Assembly: GCA_030538235.1 (NCBI GenBank)
Contig: JAUNUJ010000009.1
Location: 1-64,000, forward strand
DNA: 64,000 nucleotides
From: Alcaligenaceae bacterium
GTDB taxonomy: Bacteria; Pseudomonadota; Gammaproteobacteria; Burkholderiales; Burkholderiaceae_B
Direction: 5' to 3'
Made by a program: the position numbers and the translations under genes. The notes under the pieces are model-generated. The model worked only from the letters and a program-made list of their open reading frames with translations, was not told the origin of the DNA and did no database searches. This document shows positions 18,561-27,572 of the stretch, one piece after another. How positions within the stretch are numbered: the first letter of the stretch is position 1; the number at the start of each line of letters is the position of its first letter.

Positions 18561-19559
18561 TTGTTTGCAACCCGTTGGCGCTTGGTCGTTATTCTTCTTT
18601 TTTGCCTATTGATTTTAACCAGTCTACTGTCTTTAGTCAGTGGCAAATATCCTTTAGGTTTAAATGAGCTATGGCATAGCCTAATAACTAAAGGCGATAA
18701 GCAAAGCAATACGGATATCGTTTTATGGCATTTGCGTTTACCGCGTCTGATGGCAGCGATTGTCGTCGGTGCGGCACTGGCTGCTGCCGGCTCAACTTAT
18801 CAAGCCATGTTTAGAAACCCTTTGGTTTCCCCGGATATTTTAGGTGTCTCAGCCGGTGCCGGCTTAGGTGCAGTGCTAGCAATATACATGGCCATGCCAC
18901 TAGCCGGGATTCAATTTTTTGCTTTTGTCGGTGGTTTATTAGCAGTCGCTCTGGTGTATTTAACTTCTTTAAGTAGCAGACACTTTGATCCGGTGTTAGT
19001 TCTGGTGTTGGCAGGGGTGGCGATTGGTAGTTTATTGGCTGCCGGTATTTCTTTGATGAAAATCTTGGCGGATCCCTATTCGCAATTAGCGAGCATGACC
19101 TTTTGGTTATTAGGTGGTCTAAATTCTGTGAGCTACGACGAAATACTCTGGGTTTCACTTCTTATTTTACTTGGATTAATGCCCTTGTTTTTATTGCGTT
19201 GGCGCGTTAATTTGCTCAGTCTTGCTGATCTGGAAGCCCAGTCATTGGGTTTAAATACCTCATTATTGCGTTTGATTTTAATTGTTTGTGCGACCTTAAT
19301 AACGGCGGCTGCAGTGTCATTTACCGGAATTATCGCTTGGGTTGGTTTGGTGATACCACATATAGCTCGTATTCTAGTGGGTCCTGAATTTTCCCGATTA
19401 ATGCCGACTTCTCTTTTAATCGGCGCGATTTTTTTAACCATTACCGATACGATTGCCAGAAATGTCGCTACAATCGAATTGCCACTCGGTGTGCTGACCT
19501 CTTTAATTGGGGCGCCATTCTTTTTATTTTTGCTATTAAAGGGTCGGCACCATGACTAA
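18561..19559 (+). CDS. btuC: ABC transporter permease, FecCD/BtuC family
   Basis: This 332-residue integral membrane protein is the permease of a cobalamin/iron-chelate importer. It has about ten hydrophobic helices and the family sequences VLWHLRLPRLMAAIVVGAAL (early), NPLVSPDILGVSAGAGLGA, and near the end GIIAWVGLVIPHIARILVG followed by ELPLGVLTSLIGAPFF. The start is TTG at 18561, after GAGG. The last eight bases overlap the ATPase gene. Cobalamin is the likely substrate because metH, btuB and btuF are close by; a siderophore permease would look similar. Confidence 0.85.
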   Translation: MFATRWRLVVILLFCLLILTSLLSLVSGKYPLGLNELWHSLITKGDKQSNTDIVLWHLRLPRLMAAIVVGAALAAAGSTYQAMFRNPLVSPDILGVSAGAGLGAVLAIYMAMPLAGIQFFAFVGGLLAVALVYLTSLSSRHFDPVLVLVLAGVAIGSLLAAGISLMKILADPYSQLASMTFWLLGGLNSVSYDEILWVSLLILLGLMPLFLLRWRVNLLSLADLEAQSLGLNTSLLRLILIVCATLITAAAVSFTGIIAWVGLVIPHIARILVGPEFSRLMPTSLLIGAIFLTITDTIARNVATIELPLGVLTSLIGAPFFLFLLLKGRHHD

Positions 19560-20340
19560 GCAGACTATTTTAAAAGCAAGACAGCTAGCGATTGGTTATG
19601 GCTCTAAACTGGTCGCTGATGGGATTGACTTGGAATTAAAAGCTGCTCAGGTACTCTGTCTTTTGGGACCTAATGGCAGTGGTAAATCAACTTTGTTTAA
19701 AACTGCTTTGGGGTTGATTCCGGCATTGTCCGGGACGATAGAGGTAATGAACAAACCTTTAAACCAATGGTCGCGTCGTGACTTGGCGCGTCAGATTGCC
19801 TATGTGCCACAACAAAGTAGTTTAATGTTTGCTTTTACTGCCTTGGAAATGGTTTTAATGGGCCGCAGTGCATACATCGGTCTTTTTGCCTCGCCGTCTC
19901 AGTCCGATCGACAAATTGCCTTGCAATGCTTGGAACGTATGGGTGTAGCACATTTAGCTAAGCGTCTTTTGACGGAAATGAGTGGTGGTGAGCAACAATT
20001 GGTGCTATTGGCTAGGGCGCTGGCTCAAGAGCCCAAGGCCTTGGTGTTGGATGAACCTACCGCCAGTCTGGATTTTGGTAATCAAATCCTAGTGATTGAA
20101 CACATCCAACAACTAAAAGCGCAAGGTCTTGCAGTGTTTCTTTGTACTCATCAGCCGGAGCATGCCGCTCGAATGGCTGATGAGGCGCTTTTATTAGCTG
20201 ATGGCAAGGTTTTTGCCCATGGACCGACTGATGAGGTGCTGACAATCAGCAATTTAGCCTCACTGTATAAATTAAATGATGAGCAGGTCAGTAATTATTT
20301 GAAAACTAAGATTGCCAAACCGCTTGACGCTTTTCAATAA
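19552..20340 (+). CDS. btuD: ABC transporter ATP-binding protein, BtuD/FecE type
   Basis: This 262-residue ATPase powers the BtuC-type permease. Walker A is LLGPNGSGKST (about residues 38-48), the Q-loop lies in YVPQQSS, the signature is MSGGEQQ, and Walker B is KALVLDEPTASLD; FLCTHQPEHA supplies the switch histidine. It overlaps btuC by eight bases, which supports translational coupling. Its last 35 bases overlap the convergent crotonase-family gene. Confidence 0.87.
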   Translation: MTKQTILKARQLAIGYGSKLVADGIDLELKAAQVLCLLGPNGSGKSTLFKTALGLIPALSGTIEVMNKPLNQWSRRDLARQIAYVPQQSSLMFAFTALEMVLMGRSAYIGLFASPSQSDRQIALQCLERMGVAHLAKRLLTEMSGGEQQLVLLARALAQEPKALVLDEPTASLDFGNQILVIEHIQQLKAQGLAVFLCTHQPEHAARMADEALLLADGKVFAHGPTDEVLTISNLASLYKLNDEQVSNYLKTKIAKPLDAFQ

Positions 20341-21091
20341 AAGCATCGATACCCTCGGAGACATCGTCTTCCATCATGTTTTGTGCCATGACTTCGGCCG
20401 CGTAATCATAGGCTTCAGCTAATGGCATAGCGAGCTGCTGATAGAACATACGTTTGCCATAACGTATAGCGATATTGCTTTTGGATAAAATATCATCGAC
20501 TAAAAGTTGTACTCGTCCGTCCAGTTCCTCCGCAGGCACCACATCATTAATTAGACCCCAGTCCTTAGCTGTGTGGGCATCGATAAAGCGTGCGGTAAAG
20601 AGCATTTCAAAAGCTTGCTTTGGTAGAATATTGCGACTTAAAGCAACCGCAGGTGTGGAGCAGAAGAGACCGACATTAATTCCGGAGACAGCAAATTTAG
20701 CGGCATCAACGCTGATAGCTAAATCACAAGCCGCGACTAATTGACAGCCGGCGGCAGTGGCAAGACCATGCACTTTAGCAATAACCGGTACCGGTAGGGC
20801 GCGAATGGCCTGCATTAAGGTGCCGCAGGTTTTAAAAAGCTCACGATAGTAATCTAGATCGGGCTTGCTACGCATTTCCTTAAGATCGTGCCCGGCACAA
20901 AAGGCTCGACCTCGAGATTCAATCACCACACAACGCAGTTGCTGATCATCTTGTAGCTGTCTGAATTCTTCAAGCAGCGCCTTTAGTAAGTCTTCGGAGA
21001 GAGCATTAAACTGATTTGCTCTGTTTAACACGAGAGTAACGACGTTCTGCTCATGGCACGTAGTGAGTAGTGGTTGTTCATCTGAGTTCAT
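20306..21091 (-). CDS. Enoyl-CoA hydratase/isomerase family protein, ECHDC3-like
   Basis: This 261-residue crotonase-fold protein retains the oxyanion-hole pattern GRAFCAGHDLKEM (residues 61-73) and the second half-site HGLATAAGCQLVAACDLAI (109-126). The two glutamates that catalyse hydration in classical crotonases are replaced: GCQL has Q117 where GCEL is usual, and GLFCSTPA lacks the second. This resembles the ECHDC3-like branch of the family, whose reaction is poorly defined. The 3' end runs 35 bases into the convergent btuD gene. Function beyond CoA-thioester binding is uncertain. Confidence 0.82.
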   Translation of the reverse strand: MNSDEQPLLTTCHEQNVVTLVLNRANQFNALSEDLLKALLEEFRQLQDDQQLRCVVIESRGRAFCAGHDLKEMRSKPDLDYYRELFKTCGTLMQAIRALPVPVIAKVHGLATAAGCQLVAACDLAISVDAAKFAVSGINVGLFCSTPAVALSRNILPKQAFEMLFTARFIDAHTAKDWGLINDVVPAEELDGRVQLLVDDILSKSNIAIRYGKRMFYQQLAMPLAEAYDYAAEVMAQNMMEDDVSEGIDAFIEKRQAVWQS

Positions 21092-21307
21092 AGCTAACTC
21101 CTAGGTCTAATCAAGACTATGATGGTAAAAAAGTGATTTTTTGAAGATTAATTCAGTAGGATATCACTTAAATTTACTTTGAAATGCGTTAGATCTATTG
21201 CTAGGGATTTGCCTTAGAGTCGTCGATTTACAATAATTTGCTAATATGTATAGCTTAGATGGTGATTGCATCCGCGATTGCTAATAAATTTCTTAGTTTT
21301 TTTAATT

Positions 21308-22732
21308 ATGTCTATTGATTCAAGCACTCCACTCAAAACCGGCGCTTGGGGTGAGCTACTCAGTGGTAAAAACGGCTTACGTGCGATTGCTCTCTGTGGT
21401 GGTGTGGCGGTTCATGCCATTAATGTCTATATTGTGACTACGATTATGCCATCGGTAGTGAGGGATATTGGTGGTATTGATTATTATGCCTGGATCACCT
21501 CGCTGTTTGTCGCCGCCTCAATTATCGGCTCAACCTTGTCGGCGAGCTTGATTGAGCAGTTGGGCTTACGTACAGCTTATTTATTGGGAATTTTTGTTTT
21601 TATAATTGGCTCAATACTTGCGGCTACTGCACCTAGTATGCCTTTTCTGCTTTTTGGCCGCTCAATTCAGGGCTTGGGTGGTGGGGTCATGTTGGGTTTA
21701 AGCTATGCTTCCATCCGTTTGATTTTTGAAGCCCATTTATGGCCTCGTGCCATGGCCTTAATCTCCACTATGTGGGGAGTGTCTACCTTGAGCGGTCCGG
21801 CTGTGGGGGGCTTATTTGCTGAGCATGGCGCATGGCGGATGGCGCTCTGGTCTACTGTACCGGTGGCCTTGTTCGTCGCCTTTTTAGTTTTTACTCAGGT
21901 GCCTCAGAGACGGACTGCCACTCACGGGGTAGCCAAAAGCGACGTGCCTTTTTTAAAAATTCTGTTACTCAGTTTTTCAGTCATTGTTATGTCCATCGGC
22001 AGTCTGGGGCAATCTTGGTTAATTAGAATTGGCGCTTTGGTGGGAGTGGCGGTCATTCTATACGGTATTGCCAAGAGTGATTTAAAAAGTTCTAAGCCTT
22101 TATTTCCTACCGGTTTATATTCTTTTAGCCATCCCGTTGGTGCTTTGTTTGCAGGGGTGGTGCTGTTAAGTATGGGGGTGACCACAGAAGTCTTTATCCC
22201 TTACTTCCTGGAAAATATTCATGGTTTAAGACCGTTGTTAGCAGGCTATATGGCTGCTTCAATGTCTGCTGCTTGGACGGTTGGCTCCATAATAACTGCC
22301 GGTAAATCATCACGGATTGTTAATAAGTTATTGCTTTTTAGTCCGTTGCTATCGGGTAGCTGTTTGTTATTACTCGGATTACTGATGCCATGGCAAGGTT
22401 TGAGTCACGATTGGTCTTTGTTGTGGGTTTTGATGATTCCTTTATTTGGCATTGGACTGGGGGTAGGGATGTCGTGGCCGCATATTCTGTCGCGAATTAT
22501 GATTGCTGCTGATAAGGGGCAGGAGAGTCAAACAACCAGCGCTATTACCACGGTGCAGTTGTACGCGGTTTCTCTTGGTACTGCTTTAGGGGGTATGTTA
22601 GTTGCCATAGCAGGCTTTAATCGGGGGGACTTGGCAGGAACACAAACGGCATCGGCTACTTTGTTAATTGCTTTCTCGGTGTTGCCTTTTGTTTTTGTCA
22701 TGGTATCAAAAGCTGCTAGGGATAGATTTTAA
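21308..22732 (+). CDS. MFS transporter, DHA2-type multidrug efflux family
   Basis: This 474-residue protein (start ATG 21308; an upstream TTG would add 14 unlikely residues) has about 14 hydrophobic segments, as in the DHA2 drug:H+ antiporters. Family features are TTIMPSVVRDIGG in the first helix, LFGRSIQGLGGGVMLGLSYASIR for motif B, and SGPAVGGLFAEHGAWRMALWSTVP for motif C. There is no good ribosome binding site before the ATG. The substrate cannot be deduced. No regulator gene is adjacent. Confidence 0.83.
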   Translation: MSIDSSTPLKTGAWGELLSGKNGLRAIALCGGVAVHAINVYIVTTIMPSVVRDIGGIDYYAWITSLFVAASIIGSTLSASLIEQLGLRTAYLLGIFVFIIGSILAATAPSMPFLLFGRSIQGLGGGVMLGLSYASIRLIFEAHLWPRAMALISTMWGVSTLSGPAVGGLFAEHGAWRMALWSTVPVALFVAFLVFTQVPQRRTATHGVAKSDVPFLKILLLSFSVIVMSIGSLGQSWLIRIGALVGVAVILYGIAKSDLKSSKPLFPTGLYSFSHPVGALFAGVVLLSMGVTTEVFIPYFLENIHGLRPLLAGYMAASMSAAWTVGSIITAGKSSRIVNKLLLFSPLLSGSCLLLLGLLMPWQGLSHDWSLLWVLMIPLFGIGLGVGMSWPHILSRIMIAADKGQESQTTSAITTVQLYAVSLGTALGGMLVAIAGFNRGDLAGTQTASATLLIAFSVLPFVFVMVSKAARDRF

Positions 22733-22927
22733 TCAGTTGACGTAAGGTTAAATAAGCACTTTCCTTAATTCAAAACTTATACGCCAATAGTTACAATTAT
22801 TTAACCTTGATTGCTTTAAGCTTTGATAGTATTGGATTTATGGATTACCGGAAGGGGTAATTTTTAATTCCAAGTAATATATGTACGTGATTACAAGGAC
22901 AAACCTTATGAGACTAGGAGAAATCTT

Positions 22928-23566
22928 ATGAAAATTAAATCAATGCGTTTAGGCGGTATTGTTTTAGCAGCCACTCTGGTTGCCGGTTGTGCTACACAGG
23001 GCGGTCAAACAGCGACAGGAGCGGGTATCGGTGCTGCAGTAGGCGCTGGTTTAGGTGCTCTTATCGGTGATAGTTCCAAAGCGGCAGGTATTGGTGCCGG
23101 TATCGGTGCAGTAGCCGGCGGTATCGTTGGCTATAACTGGGATCGTTTACGCGGTAATATTAACCAAGCCGGTGGTGAAGAGTTAGGTATTACCACAACT
23201 CAGATGCCTGACGGTAGTCTTAAGGTTTATATCCCTGAAAACGCTACCTTTGATATTGGTCAGTACGATCTTAAGCCTGCTCTCTACCCAATCTTGAATC
23301 AAGTTGCCGCTGAGATGAACGCTCATCAGCAACTACGTATTAAGTCGGTTGGTCATACTGACAGCACCGGTTCAGTAGCAATTAACCAACCATTATCTAA
23401 TAATCGTGCCTCTGCGGTTACTAATTACCTCGCTAGCCAAGGCGTGAGCCAAGCGCGCATGATGGTTGAAGGTCGTGCAGCAAATGACCCAATCGCTTCT
23501 AATGATACCGCCGAAGGTCGTCGTATGAACCGTCGTGTTGAATTGTTCCTGTATGCGGTTGAATAA
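22928..23566 (+). CDS. OmpA-family lipoprotein (YiaD-like)
   Basis: This 212-residue outer-membrane lipoprotein is expected to anchor the envelope to peptidoglycan. The lipobox LVAG-C places the lipidated cysteine at residue 21. A glycine-zipper region follows (about 30-70, GAGIGAAVGAGLGALIGD), then the OmpA C-terminal domain (about 95-208) with FDIGQYDLKP, VGHTDSTGS and NRRVELFL holding the peptidoglycan-binding aspartate and arginine. A strong AGGAG precedes the ATG and a clear terminator follows, so it is a single-gene unit. Confidence 0.92.
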   Translation: MKIKSMRLGGIVLAATLVAGCATQGGQTATGAGIGAAVGAGLGALIGDSSKAAGIGAGIGAVAGGIVGYNWDRLRGNINQAGGEELGITTTQMPDGSLKVYIPENATFDIGQYDLKPALYPILNQVAAEMNAHQQLRIKSVGHTDSTGSVAINQPLSNNRASAVTNYLASQGVSQARMMVEGRAANDPIASNDTAEGRRMNRRVELFLYAVE

Positions 23567-23605
23567 TTGCTGCCGGTGATTTAATTCATTTAGCACGAAC
23601 AATTA

Positions 23606-23635
23606 GGCAGAGCTCTAGGGCTCTGTCTTTTTTTT
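23606..23635 (+). terminator. Intrinsic terminator after the OmpA lipoprotein gene
   Basis: GGCAGAGC (23606-23613) pairs with GCTCTGTC (23620-23627) with one G-T wobble, and eight T residues follow. Confidence 0.9.
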
Positions 23636-23646
23636 GTTGTGTTGAT

Positions 23647-24558
23647 TTAGCTGCTACCTATCACCGTACCGTTGTTTTGATAAAAGAAAATCTGATGGGT
23701 GGGATTGCCTTGTGCATCAAAGCTTCGCTCGGCCATAAAGGAATTGCCGTCTTTGAAGCTCAGAATAATACTTGAGCAGCGAGTACCGTATTCGGGACTG
23801 ATAATAAAGGGGCTACTGAGCAGCTTTTCGAAGCCATCACTTACTCCAGTTTTGGGTAGCAAGTGTTCAGGTGCTTTTTCAGTGTCTGCCAGTCGACTAA
23901 AGATTTCATCAGTAAAGTGCCGAACGTTGTTGCTGTCAAGTTGAGCGAAGTCCTTGCTGTTCAGTGTAGACAAACTGACGGTATCGAGGCTTTTGCTTAA
24001 TTCCTTAGTTTTAGGCCAGACAGTGTAAAGATCAGCGTTGGATAAGGTATAGCTACCAGGTGTCAGCTCGTGCGGTTTGTGATCGGTGATTTTGGTGCTA
24101 TCAGCGATTTTGTTTTGACTGAGATGGGCTTGCTTAATAACTGCGTAATTATTTAAATAATAGAGCTTTTTAGCATCACCGAAGACTAGATTAAAACCAT
24201 TGTAGTCTTCAAGTGGACCTTGGGCAGCAAGGAAGCTTTTAAGGGGTGTTTCTTCAAACCAGTGATGAGGAAGCTTGGCTTGATGAGTTAGTGCGTTGAG
24301 AACCAACGTACCGCGGCTTTTGGCGGAGTTATTGATGGTCAATGGATCGCGAATATTGGTAATAAATGCTGCACCGCCTTGTCGATTTGCACCTAACCAA
24401 GTACCACCAGCCTCTAAGTCCTGTCCGGCAATGATTGTTTCGGGATCTTGCCAAGTTGTTGCCAAGGCAGTGGGTCGACCATGAAACTCATCGCGGTTGG
24501 CTGCGATAAATAAAGCGGCTTCTTGTTCAGGTTGAAATCGAAAATAGGCGATGCACAT
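23647..24558 (-). CDS. NRDE / TANGO2 family protein
   Basis: The 303-residue protein has the diagnostic N-terminus of the TANGO2 (NRDE) family: a cysteine at position 2 (MCIAYFRF), then AANRDEFHGRP, WLGANRQGGAAFITNIRDP, and later TGVSDGFE. Members occur from bacteria to humans and have been linked to haem or lipid handling, without a settled biochemical role. An N-terminal nucleophile cysteine is suggested by the conserved Cys2. It is first in line downstream of the ydcH-like gene on the same strand, with eight bases between. Confidence 0.87.
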   Translation of the reverse strand: MCIAYFRFQPEQEAALFIAANRDEFHGRPTALATTWQDPETIIAGQDLEAGGTWLGANRQGGAAFITNIRDPLTINNSAKSRGTLVLNALTHQAKLPHHWFEETPLKSFLAAQGPLEDYNGFNLVFGDAKKLYYLNNYAVIKQAHLSQNKIADSTKITDHKPHELTPGSYTLSNADLYTVWPKTKELSKSLDTVSLSTLNSKDFAQLDSNNVRHFTDEIFSRLADTEKAPEHLLPKTGVSDGFEKLLSSPFIISPEYGTRCSSIILSFKDGNSFMAERSFDAQGNPTHQIFFYQNNGTVIGSS

Positions 24559-24566
24559 CGACTCAC

Positions 24567-24794
24567 CTACTGTTGAGCGTTAGCCTTAAGTAGTAAACCG
24601 TAGATTTCATCCTTGAGGGCAAGCTTTTCTTTTTTCAGCTGATCAATGTCCAAGTCAGCATGAATGGCTGTTGCAGCATTTTTTTCCATGCGAATGATTT
24701 GGTGATCAAGTTCGTTGTGCTGATCAAAAAGTTTTTCGAAACGGGAGTCTTCTTGACGTAATTTAGCGATAAGATCTCGATATTCAGGAAACAT
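24567..24794 (-). CDS. YdcH family (DUF465) small coiled-coil protein
   Basis: This 75-residue cytoplasmic protein starts at ATG 24794 (MFPEYRDLIAKLRQED), which matches the YdcH family start; a longer reading frame to 24908 adds 38 residues with no family similarity. The whole protein is predicted to be helical, with LFDQHNELDHQIIRMEK in the centre and LKKEKLALKDEIYGLL near the end. Function is unknown in the family. Confidence 0.85.
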   Translation of the reverse strand: MFPEYRDLIAKLRQEDSRFEKLFDQHNELDHQIIRMEKNAATAIHADLDIDQLKKEKLALKDEIYGLLLKANAQQ

Positions 24795-24914
24795 AGTTTG
24801 TCCTTTATAAAGAATTAAAAGGGAGCCTCTGGTGGAGGGGTTATAAACAAGATAAGCACAAATCAACGACTTTTTAAATCGTCGGTGCCTATCTCTATTA
24901 TCGTTCAAAAAGCT

Positions 24915-25298
24915 TTACTTGATGGTTGCTTCAGCTTCGTAATCCAGAATTTCTTGGATGGTATTATCCGGATTCATGATCGCCACTTTGGGGCGATGAT
25001 TTTGTGCCTCTTCATCGCTTACATAAACGTAAGACATGATGATGATCACATCGCCTTTTTGTACTAAACGTGCGGCTGCACCATTAAGGCAAATCACTCG
25101 ACTGCCACGTTGTCCCTCGATAACGTAGGTTTCCAAGCGGGCGCCGTTATTGTTATTAACAATAGCGACTTTTTCGTTTGCCAAAAGACCGACAGCGTCC
25201 ATAATATCGCGGTCAATGGTCACTGAACCGATATAGTTTAAATCAGCTTCTGTCACCACGGCGCGGTGAATTTTGCTGTTCATCATGATACGCATCAT
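24915..25298 (-). CDS. panD: Aspartate 1-decarboxylase, pyruvoyl-dependent
   Basis: PanD makes beta-alanine for pantothenate and CoA synthesis. The 127-residue proenzyme self-cleaves between G24 and S25 in [12 protein letters not shown] to form the pyruvoyl group, exactly at the usual position. K9 and H11 ([10 protein letters not shown]), the active-site region [13 protein letters not shown] and [18 protein letters not shown] are all conserved. No panB or panC is adjacent. Confidence 0.95.
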   Translation of the reverse strand: MMRIMMNSKIHRAVVTEADLNYIGSVTIDRDIMDAVGLLANEKVAIVNNNNGARLETYVIEGQRGSRVICLNGAAARLVQKGDVIIIMSYVYVSDEEAQNHRPKVAIMNPDNTIQEILDYEAEATIK

Positions 25299-25320
25299 AA
25301 CTTTCTCTTGTCTGGGTTAA

Positions 25321-25596
25321 TTACTTCGAGCTTAGGTGTTGACTGACTAATTTGGTCATTTCAAACATATTAACCTGATCCTTGCCAAAGATAGGGCGTA
25401 ATTTGTCGTCTGCGTTAATGTTGCGACGGTTAGCCGGATCCTGTAGATCATTAGCCTTGATATAGTCCCATATCTTTTTTGTGACTTCTGTGCGTGGTAA
25501 AGGTTCCGTACCGACAATAACTGCCAGCTCAGAACTTGGCATCACAGGTTTCATAAAGGCTGCATTTGGTTTGCGAGTTGTTTTCTCAGTGGTCAT
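25321..25596 (-). CDS. SWIB/MDM2 domain small protein
   Basis: This 91-residue basic protein is almost entirely a SWIB domain: a short tail rich in T and K is followed by MPSSELAVIVGTEPLPRTEVTKKIWDYIKANDLQDP and IFGKDQVNMFEMTKLVSQHL (shown in parts). SWIB domains are best known from eukaryotic SWI/SNF complexes, but short stand-alone forms occur in chlamydiae and several proteobacteria, where they may affect chromosome condensation. It lies 22 bases upstream of panD on the same strand. Confidence 0.87.
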   Translation of the reverse strand: MTTEKTTRKPNAAFMKPVMPSSELAVIVGTEPLPRTEVTKKIWDYIKANDLQDPANRRNINADDKLRPIFGKDQVNMFEMTKLVSQHLSSK

Positions 25597-25769
25597 TAAA
25601 GCTTCTCTTATTAAAAATTATCTACGCCCTAACGATCGTAATAGTGATAGCCTATGGCGTAAAGCGTGATATTGTACGGTATTAATCGCTTAAATATTTT
25701 TAAATGCAGTCTTTAAAAGCTAAAATAGCCATTGACTATGATTTAAGCAGTCTTTGATTAGGATAAATT

Positions 25770-26849
25770 ATGCAAATTACAGAGGATAAAATCACCTTAG
25801 TGCGTCCGGATGATTGGCATCTGCACTTGAGAGACGGTGAGGCGCTTGCACATGTGGTGGCTGACACTGCTAAGCAGGTAAAGCGCGCAGTTATTATGCC
25901 GAATTTGGTACCGCCGGTCACTACAACAGAGCAAGCACAAGCCTATCGTCAACGTATTATCGATGCCTTAACAGCTTCAGCGGCCGCTCAAAGAGATCAA
26001 GCATTATTAGGCTTTGAGCCTCTGATGACTCTGTATTTAACTGATAATACGCCTTCTGAGGAAATTATCAAGGCTAAGGACTCTGGCCTAGTGTACGCAG
26101 TTAAGCTCTATCCTGCAGGCGCTACCACTAACTCAGATGCCGGGGTGACTGATTTGCTTGGCAATTGTTCAGCCGCGCTAGAGCAAATGCAAAAGCTCGG
26201 TATGCCGTTATTAGTACACGGCGAGGTGACCGATCCGACAGTGGATGTTTTTGATCGTGAGGCGGTTTTTATCGATCGAGTGATGCTGCCTTTGCGACAA
26301 TGTTTTCCGGAGCTGAAGGTGGTATTTGAACATATTACCACCAAAGAGGGCGCATATTACGTGCGTGATGCTGAGGGTCCGGTGGCTGCGACGATTACGC
26401 CACAGCACCTTCTTTATAATCGCAATGCTATTTTTACCAATGGTTTACAGCCGCATTACTATTGTTTGCCGGTTTTAAAGCGTGAGCTTCATCGAGAGGC
26501 TTTAATCGAAGTAGCGACCAGTGGTTCGCCTCGTTTTTTTATGGGTACGGATAGTGCACCGCACGCTAAAACGCTCAAGGAGCAAGCTTGTGGTTGTGCC
26601 GGTTGTTATTCAGCGCTTCATGCCTTGGAACTTTATGCGCAAGCCTTTGAAATGGTCGGCAAATTGGATCGACTTGAGGGCTTCGCCAGTTTTCACGGTC
26701 CGGATTTTTACGGTCTAGCGAGAAATACGGAGATAATCACGTTGAAGCGTCAAGCTTACAGTGTTCCGGCTAAGCTGCCTTATGTCAATGGCGACACCTT
26801 AGTGCCATTAGCGGCCGGCACGGAGCTCAATTGGAAACTTGAAGCTTAG
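25770..26849 (+). CDS. pyrC: Dihydroorotase, class II
   Basis: PyrC closes carbamoyl-aspartate to dihydroorotate in pyrimidine synthesis. The 359-residue protein is the homodimeric class II type. The zinc histidines H17 and H19 are in RPDDWHLHLRDG, the carbamylated lysine in YAVKLYPAGATTNS, further histidines in LLVHGEV and FEHITT, and the metal aspartate in FMGTDSAPHAK. Start ATG follows AGGA. The O-methyltransferase gene begins 17 bases after its stop and is probably co-transcribed. Confidence 0.95.
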   Translation: MQITEDKITLVRPDDWHLHLRDGEALAHVVADTAKQVKRAVIMPNLVPPVTTTEQAQAYRQRIIDALTASAAAQRDQALLGFEPLMTLYLTDNTPSEEIIKAKDSGLVYAVKLYPAGATTNSDAGVTDLLGNCSAALEQMQKLGMPLLVHGEVTDPTVDVFDREAVFIDRVMLPLRQCFPELKVVFEHITTKEGAYYVRDAEGPVAATITPQHLLYNRNAIFTNGLQPHYYCLPVLKRELHREALIEVATSGSPRFFMGTDSAPHAKTLKEQACGCAGCYSALHALELYAQAFEMVGKLDRLEGFASFHGPDFYGLARNTEIITLKRQAYSVPAKLPYVNGDTLVPLAAGTELNWKLEA

Positions 26850-26866
26850 GTTTTTGAGGTATAAAA

Positions 26867-27562
26867 ATGGCTATCGGTTCAGGCGCAAAGTCTATCGTGG
26901 ATTTGCATCAGGCAGCTGCGGTTGATGAGTATATCTATGAGCAGTTGCTTGCTCAAGATACCTTATTGGCCGAGGTTTTGGCGCGTTCAAATCAGCATCC
27001 TATACCATTAATTCATGTTTCACCAACTCAAGGAAAGTTTTTAAAGCTTTTGGTACAAATGATGAGCGCCAAAAGGGTGCTTGAGATAGGCACTCTGGCA
27101 GCTTACAGTACGATCTGGATGGCTTTGGCACTGCCTGAAGATGGCAAGATCATTAGCTTAGACTATGATGAAAAACACGTTGCTATTGCTCGTGACAATA
27201 TCGAGTTTGCCGGCATGAGTCATAAAATCGAGGTGATTCAGGGGGCAGCGGCAGAAAGTTTGCAACAATTGCTTGATGATGGGGTAGAGCCTTTTGATTT
27301 TGTCTTTATCGACGCTGATAAAGGTAATAACCCGATTTATCTGGCGCTCTGTCTGAAGTTATCGCGCCCGGGTACGGTGATTGTTGGTGACAATGTCGTG
27401 CGCCACGGTAAGATTCTCGAAGATGATCCTAAAGGCGCAAATATCAAGGGTTTACAAAGTTTCTTTGAGATGATGAGCAATCATCCACAGCTCGATGCAA
27501 CGGCCGTTCAAACAGTTGGCGCAAAGAGCTGGGATGGTTTTTCAATAGCGATTGTTAAGTAA
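26867..27562 (+). CDS. Class I SAM-dependent O-methyltransferase (CCoAOMT-like)
   Basis: The 231-residue protein matches the small Mg2+-dependent O-methyltransferases related to catechol and caffeoyl-CoA enzymes. Motif I is VLEIGTLAAYSTIWMA, with LDYDEKHVAIARDNIE for SAM ribose binding, FVFIDADKGN for the metal-binding aspartates, and IVGDNVVRHG further on. The physiological substrate in bacteria is generally unknown. It is the second gene of a probable pyrC operon and converges on uup ten bases downstream. Confidence 0.87.
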   Translation: MAIGSGAKSIVDLHQAAAVDEYIYEQLLAQDTLLAEVLARSNQHPIPLIHVSPTQGKFLKLLVQMMSAKRVLEIGTLAAYSTIWMALALPEDGKIISLDYDEKHVAIARDNIEFAGMSHKIEVIQGAAAESLQQLLDDGVEPFDFVFIDADKGNNPIYLALCLKLSRPGTVIVGDNVVRHGKILEDDPKGANIKGLQSFFEMMSNHPQLDATAVQTVGAKSWDGFSIAIVK

Positions 27563-27572
27563 TCACTGCCTT

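Noticed and set aside
24795-24908. N-terminal extension of the YdcH-like protein by 38 residues
   Set aside because: The extension is basic and unlike the family, while the internal ATG at 24794 matches the normal start.
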